From positions 1-21,172 of the IMG/VR virus record IMGVR_UViG_3300001450_000408: a DNA stretch of 21,172 nt, one strand, 5' to 3'. Numbering within the stretch: the stretch's first letter is position 1; each line of letters begins with the position of its first letter. The position numbers and the translations under genes are program-made. Origin of the DNA: a virus. Below the pieces are notes generated by a model. The model worked only from the letters and a program-made list of their open reading frames with translations. It was not told the DNA's origin and did no database searches. Shown in pieces: positions 1-4,756 of this stretch.

Positions 1-174
1 GCGTTTGTCGCGCAGTTGGCGCGCCTTGCCTTCCCAGATGATCTTTATATCTGGATCGTGGGCCCTGTCCCGTGCTTCCTCACAACGCGCTATACGCTGC
101 TCTGTAAGGGTGGGCTGGGCCAATTGCTGTCCTAGCCACTGCATGCCTTGCAGGAATTTCTGTGCTTCGTTCAT
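1..174 (-). CDS. Unknown phage protein, N-terminal 58 residues (cut by left window edge)
   Basis: The reading frame is open from an ATG at 174 to the first base of the window, so only the N-terminal 58 residues are visible. It begins MNEAQKFLQGMQWLGQQ and is rich in Gln, Glu, Lys and Arg, which suggests a soluble, mostly helical protein. No signal peptide or membrane segment is seen. The start is supported by an ATGA overlap: its ATG shares bases with the TGA of the upstream ribbon-helix-helix gene, the usual sign of translational coupling and a common operon. I do not recognise the family. The complete length and any catalytic domain lie outside the window. Confidence 0.6.
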   Translation of the reverse strand, partial: MNEAQKFLQGMQWLGQQLAQPTLTEQRIARCEEARDRAHDPDIKIIWEGKARQLRDKR

Positions 175-656
175 TTTACCTGCTCCCGACAAATTTTTTC
201 AAGGCAATCGGTGACAAATTTATTGATTGATATCTGTTGAGCCTTCGCCAACGAATTGATCTGCTTTTTGAGTGTGTCGGTCATTCTCAGCGTGAAGCGG
301 GCTTCTGCCTTGGCCTGCTCGTTGAACTCGCCCTCATAAATTTCTGGCCTATTTGGAAAATGCCGTTCAAGCCAAAACTTTACCCTCTCGGGCGTGAGCG
401 GGATTATCGATAACGGCGATGTCTCGTTGTGCTCCTGAAAGCAGCCGAGAAAGTAAACGCCCTTGCGCGTTTTGAACAAGGCTGTTTCGCTTGCTTGCCC
501 GAAAAGCCCGTCGTGAAATTCAAATCCGACAATTTCGGTGGAGGTCGCGGTGTTGTAGGTATGCCCGCCGATTATGCGCTTGATTTTGTGCTGAAAACCT
601 TCCTTCGTCGTCTTAGGTGCTGCACAGGCGGCTTCCAGCCAAAGGGCCATGCTCAT
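171..656 (-). CDS. Ribbon-helix-helix protein with an N-terminal beta-rich domain
   Basis: The protein has 161 residues from an ATG at 656 that overlaps the upstream TGA (ATGA). A GTG at 665 would add three residues and is less likely. Roughly the last 45 residues, with RFTLRMTDTLKKQINSLAKA followed by a second helix (ISINKFVTDCLEKI), have the strand-helix-helix pattern of Arc/MetJ-type DNA-binding proteins, which bind operators as dimers. The preceding ~90 residues (KRIIGGHTYNTATSTEIV, ALFKTRKGVYFLGCF, SIIPLTPERVKFWLE) resemble a small domain common in phage and plasmid proteins, with a [K/R]xIxGxxYxT opening, an L[YF]xTRKGxxFL strand and a PL[ST] helix. I recall that family by pattern only and know no firm function. 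A role as transcriptional regulator, perhaps sensing a ligand or partner, is inferred. Confidence 0.72.
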   Translation of the reverse strand: MSMALWLEAACAAPKTTKEGFQHKIKRIIGGHTYNTATSTEIVGFEFHDGLFGQASETALFKTRKGVYFLGCFQEHNETSPLSIIPLTPERVKFWLERHFPNRPEIYEGEFNEQAKAEARFTLRMTDTLKKQINSLAKAQQISINKFVTDCLEKICREQVK

Positions 657-940
657 AACAGCCACTCTGGAACGAGTTCGTAGTAGCCGGAGACGATCTC
701 ACTCTGAAGCTCGTCTTCGTCTATTTCCGCACTGTCGTAACTATCTCCTCCGACCTTACACAGAAGCGTGTAATAGTAGGACGTCGTCTCGACGGCAGTG
801 ACCTTGACTTGGTCAACTTCTTTTGTATGGCGCGTCTTCGTGCGCGAAAGCACGCGCTCCATGATTGTTAGGTGCGGGTAGCCCAAAATCGTTTGGCCCT
901 CCGCAGAAGCAGTCAGGGCGTAGCAGGATCCAATAAACAT
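653..940 (-). CDS. Unknown 95-residue phage protein
   Basis: The chosen start is the ATG at 940, which gives 95 residues (MFIGSCYALTASAEGQ...). A GGGAG Shine-Dalgarno sequence lies a few bases upstream. A longer frame from a TTG at 1003 exists, but its first 21 codons run through promoter-like sequence and lack a ribosome site. The protein has a beta-rich middle (VDQVKVTAVETTSYYYTLLC) and an acidic C-terminal third (SAEIDEDELQSEIVSGYYE). No membrane segment or known catalytic motif is visible. It is coupled to the downstream ribbon-helix-helix gene by an ATGA overlap. I do not recognise the family. Confidence 0.62.
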   Translation of the reverse strand: MFIGSCYALTASAEGQTILGYPHLTIMERVLSRTKTRHTKEVDQVKVTAVETTSYYYTLLCKVGGDSYDSAEIDEDELQSEIVSGYYELVPEWLL

Positions 941-974
941 TTCTCTCTCCCAAGAAGTTCGGATTAATCCCATA

Positions 975-1003
975 AGATTAGGCACAAAAAAAGGGGAAGT
1001 CAA
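975..1003 (-). promoter_or_regulatory. Possible sigma70-like promoter for the leftmost small genes
   Basis: On the minus strand TTGACT (1003-998) matches the -35 consensus in five of six positions. Seventeen bases later TAATCT (980-975) is only a weak -10 match. It lies just after the stop codon of the zinc-finger-like gene and about 35 bases before the 940 start codon, inside an A/T-rich stretch (TTAATTAATTGACTT). The position is sensible for a secondary promoter, but the poor -10 keeps confidence low. Confidence 0.3.
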
Positions 1004-1213
1004 TTAATTAATTGTTGGGTCGTCTTCTTCTTGGCAGCGCAGGCAACCTTGGCTAACCATGTCTACGATGCTGGCGTAGCACCAGACGCAGAACGCCACT
1101 GGGCAGATGCCGAAGTTCCCGGCAATGCCGCCCTCGCCTTCAAGATCAACCTCCGATTCGCAAATCGAGCAGGTCAGCCCTGCCCCCTCTTCCGCTTCTT
1201 CATCCCGCGCCAT
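1004..1213 (-). CDS. Small Cys-rich zinc-finger-like protein
   Basis: The protein has 69 residues. Seven cysteines are arranged as C15-x2-C18, C37, C42-x2-C45 and C57-x2-C60, which fits one or two zinc ribbons or a treble-clef finger. The N-terminus is acidic (MARDEEAEEG) and the tail is acidic too. An AGGA about 11 bases before the ATG is a usable ribosome site and lies inside the 3' part of the overlapping basic-peptide gene (1174-1317). Small phage zinc-finger proteins often modify host transcription or nucleases, but nothing here shows which, so no function is assigned. The first 40 bases are shared with the upstream gene in another frame. Confidence 0.6.
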   Translation of the reverse strand: MARDEEAEEGAGLTCSICESEVDLEGEGGIAGNFGICPVAFCVWCYASIVDMVSQGCLRCQEEDDPTIN

Positions 1214-1317
1214 TGTGATTTTGGTCCTAATTTCTTGCGGCCATTTAGAGGGAACGGCTTGTTTCGACGCCGCGCCTTTGTCGTTGTTTTGTGGGTAAAA
1301 GCTGTTTGTACGGCCAT
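1174..1317 (-). CDS. Very basic 47-residue peptide
   Basis: The frame runs from an ATG at 1317 to a TGA at 1174-1176. It is preceded by a good ribosome site, AGGA six bases before the ATG. Sixteen of 47 residues are Lys or Arg and there is no Asp or Glu; it starts MAVQTAFTHKTTTKARRR and ends GMKKRKRGQG. Such composition suggests nucleic-acid binding or contact with an acidic partner. The next gene encodes a strongly acidic Cys-rich protein and overlaps this one by 40 bases, so a charge-paired complex is conceivable, though this is inference only. The gene follows directly after a hairpin with a T-run (1326-1362). I do not recognise the family, and the call rests on frame, ribosome site and position. 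Confidence 0.5.
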   Translation of the reverse strand: MAVQTAFTHKTTTKARRRNKPFPLNGRKKLGPKSQWRGMKKRKRGQG

Positions 1318-1325
1318 TTTCTATC

Positions 1326-1362
1326 CTAAAAAGATGGCGGGGACTTTTTTAAGGCCCCCGCC
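1326..1362 (-). terminator. Hairpin plus T-run, probable intrinsic terminator or attenuator
   Basis: Positions 1336-1342 (GGCGGGG) pair perfectly with 1356-1362 (CCCCGCC), leaving a 13-base A/T-rich loop. Read on the minus strand, the stem is followed after two bases by TCTTTTT (about 1334-1328). That is the architecture of an intrinsic terminator acting on transcripts that come from the methyltransferase gene. The AGGA ribosome site of the next gene (start 1317) lies immediately beyond the T-run, so the element could instead work as an attenuator that lowers expression of the small genes downstream. Confidence 0.6.
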
Positions 1363-1443
1363 CCAGTTGTCTGTCTTAACGGCGCGACGGCAGGAGTCAA
1401 AGCGCACCATCGTGCCGCCGGGAGAACAGACAGCTTCGTCACC

Positions 1444-2079
1444 CTAGTCCAGCGCATGGTTTTCTGCCACCCTGCCCCAGAACTCGGGTGGCACTTGGAA
1501 CACGCTGTCTTGGTCAAAGAGATACCATGCACAATTATCTTTGCCCGTGTTTGGGCTGTCCGGTATCCACTTCACACGGCCAACGCTGACAATCTTCCTG
1601 CAAAATCTCAAATAAGGTGTGGCCTGCTTGGTGTGCATCCAGTCCGAATCAAACAACAACCAGGTTGGCCTCAGATCGGAGAGGTGGGATATAAGCTGGT
1701 GTAAAACGTCCCGCGACCAAGGAGGATTTGTTATGAAGAAATCCGCATTCTTTGCGTCCTCGTAACTGGTGGCAAAGACGTCCTTTATGAATGCTCGATG
1801 TCCGTTTTGCTCGTGCCTAGTTAATGGGCGCAGAGGGTTTGTTAAAATTGTGTGGGCTGTGGGTGCTATGTCCGAGGCATACTCCAACAACGGACAGAAG
1901 TTCCCGTCATGCGCGACACCTTCAAAACTTCCTAGGGCCTTAATCAACGCCCCGTCACCCGAGCAAGGCTCTATATATGTAAAGCGCTCGGGAAGATGGG
2001 CGATGAGCGGCTCTACCGCTTCCACGGGTGTCGGATAGAAATCTCTGTCGCGACGTTTAAAGTTGGAGCGCTTGCCCAT
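1444..2079 (-). CDS. DNA N6-adenine methyltransferase, orphan phage type
   Basis: The protein has 211 residues from the ATG at 2079, which overlaps the stop of the upstream membrane peptide (TGATG). It should transfer a methyl group from S-adenosylmethionine to adenine N6 in DNA. The evidence is a DFYPTP opening (about 13-18), motif I YIEPCSGDGALIKAL (about 35-49, cofactor binding) and motif IV NPPW (118-121, catalytic). This order and the short length fit small phage adenine methyltransferases. There is no recognisable separate target-recognition domain and no restriction enzyme nearby, so it is an orphan, perhaps shielding phage DNA from host restriction. The recognition site cannot be read from sequence. 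It is the last gene before the hairpin at about 1326-1362. No clear Shine-Dalgarno precedes it, which fits coupled translation. Confidence 0.87.
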   Translation of the reverse strand: MGKRSNFKRRDRDFYPTPVEAVEPLIAHLPERFTYIEPCSGDGALIKALGSFEGVAHDGNFCPLLEYASDIAPTAHTILTNPLRPLTRHEQNGHRAFIKDVFATSYEDAKNADFFITNPPWSRDVLHQLISHLSDLRPTWLLFDSDWMHTKQATPYLRFCRKIVSVGRVKWIPDSPNTGKDNCAWYLFDQDSVFQVPPEFWGRVAENHALD

Positions 2080-2144
2080 CAAATCACGTTTAGGGCCAGC
2101 ATTCCGGTGTAAAGCAGCGAGGCAACAAATAAAGCGGTCATCAT
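2079..2144 (-). CDS. 21-residue hydrophobic membrane peptide
   Basis: A tiny frame lies exactly between two coupled genes. Its ATG (2144) overlaps the TGA of the ribbon-helix-helix gene (ATGATGA junction) and its TGA (2081-2079) overlaps the methyltransferase ATG. A second in-frame ATG directly follows the first. The product begins MMTALFVASLLYTG and is nearly all hydrophobic, long enough for one membrane helix. A purine-rich GAGGCCGAG stretch just upstream may act as a weak ribosome site. It may be a real membrane peptide, or a translational relay that carries ribosomes from the upstream gene to the methyltransferase. The fit at both ends argues against chance, but no protein evidence exists here. 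Confidence 0.45.
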   Translation of the reverse strand: MMTALFVASLLYTGMLALNVI

Positions 2145-2308
2145 TTTTTCTCGGCCTCTTGCAAGGGTTTTATCGCTTGTCCCGTCATTTTTTCCAGTAG
2201 GAACGTAAACTGTCCTGAAATTGTTCTGTGCTCCTCGGTCGCGAGGCCCTTGAGCACCTTATAGCTCTCAATCGGTATCACGACCGACTTCCATTTCTCA
2301 GGGTTCAT
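2141..2308 (-). CDS. Small ribbon-helix-helix (CopG/Arc-like) DNA-binding protein
   Basis: The protein has 55 residues. The start at 2308 has an excellent ribosome site, AAGGA eight bases upstream, partly inside the end of the polymerase gene. WKSVVIPIESYKVLKGLATE gives the short strand and first helix, and HRTISGQFTFLLEKMTG gives the second helix, of a ribbon-helix-helix fold. Such proteins bind DNA as dimers and often repress their own operon or serve as antitoxins. No toxin-like gene is recognisable next to it; its only close neighbours are a 21-residue hydrophobic peptide and the methyltransferase. A regulator of middle or late phage genes is a reasonable inference. The N-terminal MNPEKW and C-terminal QEAEKK tails carry no known motif. 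Confidence 0.65.
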   Translation of the reverse strand: MNPEKWKSVVIPIESYKVLKGLATEEHRTISGQFTFLLEKMTGQAIKPLQEAEKK

Positions 2309-2312
2309 AGTA

Positions 2313-4241
2313 CTAATCCTTACTTTCTGGGAAACTATCGGACTTGTCTAGGGTAGTCAAGGTTCCCCAGTTGGGTCCTAGCGATATATCGCTAGGACTG
2401 GGCACCTCCAGTTGCAAAGCCTGCTCCATTATGATGCATAACTCCTTCGCCTCGTCGGCACTAGCCACCGAAAACGCCAATTCGTCGTGTATCTGTACGA
2501 GAGGGATCTTGTTCTTCTCTTTGTAGACCGCAGCCATGGCGGCCTTGGTTTGGTCCGCGGCACTGGATTGGATAAGGCGGTTCAATGCCTTATATGTGTA
2601 GGCTCGTTTGATGTTGTCGCCATATTCGATGTGCGCCTCATCCTTTGGCAGGGCCCGTGCTGACAGGAACAGGTTTGGCTCCCACAAATCAAAGCGGCAC
2701 TTGCGGCCCAGAAGCGAGCGGACAAAGCCGCCCTTGTCACGGTGCGTAACCTTGCGCTGCACAGCGTCCATCAGTTCCTTCACAAACGGAACGTCTTCGT
2801 GGTACTGGCGCATGAGCCGTTTAGCTTCTCCCGCGGTTACATCTAACTGCTCGGCGAGCCTTGTCTGCCCCATGCCGTACATAATCCCGAGATTAATTGT
2901 CTTGGCTTGTTTGCGCGGTATCTCGGCGATGTCTGCCACCATTTGGTGAAAGTCTGTTTCCGGGCTATTGCGATAGGCTGTAACGAAATCCTCGGATCCG
3001 GTCAGTCCGCGCTTTCCTGTAAGACTGGCAAAATGAACAAGGATGCGCGGTTCCTGCTGGTCAAAATCCATGGAGGCCCACTGCTCACCTTCTTCAGGCA
3101 GGAACAGCCCGCGTATCTTGCGGGCCATTTCGGGGTTGCGGGCAGGGATTTGTTGCAGGTTGGGGTTGGACATGGATATGCGGCCCGATACCGTACCGCC
3201 GCCGTCGGAGCGTAGCTGGTTGATGTGCCCGTGGATGCGGTCCTTCTCTGCATAACGGAAGATGCTGGACAGGAAGGTATTGCCCATCTTGTCGTATTCC
3301 CGCGCTTCGGCAATCTTCTGGGCGATGGGGTGCTCGTGCTGTGCGAGAAAGTTCTTGGTGAAGCTGGGCAGGCCCGTCTTGGTTCGGCCATATGGTATGT
3401 CCAGATGGTCAAAGACTTTGGCAATGCTGGCAGCGGCCCAGAGTTCAAACTCCAGCCCTGTCTCCTTCTTAACATCAGACTTTATGCCCTTAACGATTTT
3501 AAGAAGGTCTTGCTTCAGGCGCTCGGCGGAATCAAGGTCAACCCGCACACCCTTCCACGTCATCTCTATGCAGAGCGGGAGGATGGAGGTTTCCATTTCA
3601 AAGATAGGCCACAGGTCCTCTTTGGTCAGTTCCAACTTAAATACCTGCCACAAATCGAGCGTGAGCTGTGCATCTGCCTCGGCGTACTCTCCGACAAAGC
3701 AAGCCGGTAGCTTGTAGAGTTCCCCCTTGGGGTCCACGCCAAATTCTTGTGCGGCCTCCCGGAGCGCGGCCTCCGACTTCATCAAACCCATGTAATCGTA
3801 GCTGACGGCGTTAAGCGAATAGCTGAACCGGTTTTCGTTCAGCAGGGGTGCGGCCAACATCGCGTCGATCATCTTGCCCTTGAGGTCGATCCCAAGGCGC
3901 TTGAGCCAACCCACGTCATAGGCTGCGTTGAAGAAGATCTTGTCCGACGGGTGGTCGGCTATCTCCTTCTGGAACCAGCGCATGACGATGCCCCGGTCCA
4001 GATTTCCCCCACCTTCGTGGGCAATGGGCAGGTAGGCGTTAAAACCTTTGTATGCTACGGCAAACCCGACGACATCTCCGTGTCCGGTAGCCCACCCTGG
4101 ACCGTGGGACTTGAGCCGCGGGTCTTTAGTCTCCAGATCTATGGCAATTTCAGTTATGCCATCGGGCGTCTTGGGCAGTTGCTCTATTGGCACCCATTCA
4201 GTCTTCACGCCCCACTTAGGCTTCTTAAGATTCTTTTTCAT
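2313..4241 (-). CDS. polA: Family A DNA polymerase with 3'-5' exonuclease
   Basis: The phage replicative polymerase has 642 residues and extends primers by 5'-3' synthesis with proofreading. Exonuclease motifs are present: Exo I with D35 and E37 (AIDLETKD), Exo II FFNAAYDVGW with N105 and D109, and Exo III YAEAD with Y186 and D190. Polymerase motifs are TVSGRISMSNPNLQQIP (about 350-366), motif A MDFDQQEPRI with D392 and E397, motif B RKQAKTINLGIMYG (443-456), and motif C HDE (585-587). There is no 5' nuclease domain, as usual in phages. The residue equivalent to E. coli Phe762 is Leu451. The ATG at 4241 overlaps the upstream TGA and has a GGAAG ribosome site. Its neighbours (helicase, primase, SSB-like protein) form one replication operon. 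Confidence 0.96.
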   Translation of the reverse strand: MKKNLKKPKWGVKTEWVPIEQLPKTPDGITEIAIDLETKDPRLKSHGPGWATGHGDVVGFAVAYKGFNAYLPIAHEGGGNLDRGIVMRWFQKEIADHPSDKIFFNAAYDVGWLKRLGIDLKGKMIDAMLAAPLLNENRFSYSLNAVSYDYMGLMKSEAALREAAQEFGVDPKGELYKLPACFVGEYAEADAQLTLDLWQVFKLELTKEDLWPIFEMETSILPLCIEMTWKGVRVDLDSAERLKQDLLKIVKGIKSDVKKETGLEFELWAAASIAKVFDHLDIPYGRTKTGLPSFTKNFLAQHEHPIAQKIAEAREYDKMGNTFLSSIFRYAEKDRIHGHINQLRSDGGGTVSGRISMSNPNLQQIPARNPEMARKIRGLFLPEEGEQWASMDFDQQEPRILVHFASLTGKRGLTGSEDFVTAYRNSPETDFHQMVADIAEIPRKQAKTINLGIMYGMGQTRLAEQLDVTAGEAKRLMRQYHEDVPFVKELMDAVQRKVTHRDKGGFVRSLLGRKCRFDLWEPNLFLSARALPKDEAHIEYGDNIKRAYTYKALNRLIQSSAADQTKAAMAAVYKEKNKIPLVQIHDELAFSVASADEAKELCIIMEQALQLEVPSPSDISLGPNWGTLTTLDKSDSFPESKD

Positions 4242-4615
4242 CGTCGTTCTTCCATAGCATGGGACCGAGCGGCGGGGGTTTCCTTATCGCTTTCATAGTC
4301 TCCGAACAATTCGCAACTGAACAGCTCTCCCTGTCCGCTGTCCCGCGAGGCACATTCATATGCCGCCGCGGCATACCCCGCCCCGTCAACATAATCATCG
4401 ACGTTAATCTTCCCTGACTTTCTCCGGGCAATCTTTAGGAGTTCCATCATGTTTGCCACATCCGAGGCGTCCAGCGGGTCGGCCTTGTCGTTGAGGTAAC
4501 CGTTCCATAGATGTGCTATGTTGGTGTGGTTCTCCCACACTGGGCCATGGTACGTGGCTCGGTCTCCCGTGATGAGGGACAGGGCTCTCCGTAGAACGTC
4601 TGCTGCTTTTGTCAT
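4238..4615 (-). CDS. DUF6378-like phage protein
   Basis: The protein has 125 residues. The conserved part covers about residues 10-95: ITGDRATYHGPVWENHTNIA, then LWNGYL, DVANMMELLKIARRKSGK and DDYVDGAGYAAAAYECA. This pattern (TGDR..TYG...ENH, a K[IV]AR helix, a DxxxDxAGY) is the DUF6378 family as I remember it. The family is frequent in phage genomes near replication or nucleotide genes and has no established function. The Asp/Glu/His-rich helical pattern loosely recalls all-alpha NTP pyrophosphohydrolases, but I cannot confirm that here. The C-terminal 30 residues are variable. A GGAG site precedes the ATG, and its TGA overlaps the polymerase start, so the two proteins are made together. Confidence 0.72.
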   Translation of the reverse strand: MTKAADVLRRALSLITGDRATYHGPVWENHTNIAHLWNGYLNDKADPLDASDVANMMELLKIARRKSGKINVDDYVDGAGYAAAAYECASRDSGQGELFSCELFGDYESDKETPAARSHAMEERR

Positions 4616-4627
4616 CTTCTGTTCTCC

Positions 4628-4756
4628 TTAAAAAACGTGTCCAAGTCCTGCAAGCAGGCTTCCGATAAAGATCAACGCGAAATATTCCCAACCCATTCTA
4701 CTCTCCCAGTTTTCTTTGGCGCACAATCGCTTCCAAAGTTTCTTCAACATACTCAT
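4628..4756 (-). CDS. 42-residue single-span membrane peptide
   Basis: The ATG at 4756 shares bases with the helicase TGA (ATGA), and the frame ends at a TAA at 4628-4630, just before the GGAG site of the next gene. The N-terminal half is basic (MSMLKKLWKRLCAK) and the C-terminal half is one hydrophobic helix (YFALIFIGSLLAGLGHVF), so a cytoplasmic basic head on a membrane anchor is likely. An internal ATG at 4696 (residue 21, MGWEYF) has its own strong GGGAG site six bases upstream and would yield only the membrane helix. Two products, with and without the basic head, are therefore possible. It sits among replication genes, far from the lysin, so a holin role is not obvious. I do not recognise the family. 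Confidence 0.55.
   Translation of the reverse strand: MSMLKKLWKRLCAKENWESRMGWEYFALIFIGSLLAGLGHVF

Noticed and set aside
1321-1443. In-frame 40-codon continuation after the methyltransferase TAG, with an internal ATG at 1410
   Set aside because: Forty open codons can arise by chance, there is no ribosome site before the ATG, and the frame runs through the terminator-like hairpin. Stop readthrough has no other support here.
3002-3475. 157-codon minus-strand frame in another phase of the polymerase gene
   Set aside because: The polymerase frame carries all catalytic motifs through this segment. The other phase is Pro/Arg/Ser-rich noise.
3225-3717. Overlapping plus-strand frames of 150-160 codons opposite the DNA polymerase gene
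   Set aside because: They are antisense to motifs A-B and exonuclease regions of a clear polymerase and show no motif or ribosome site of their own.
4628-4756. Calling the 42-residue membrane peptide a holin
   Set aside because: It has only one membrane span, lies about 6 kb from the lysin in the replication operon, and lacks a recognisable holin family pattern.
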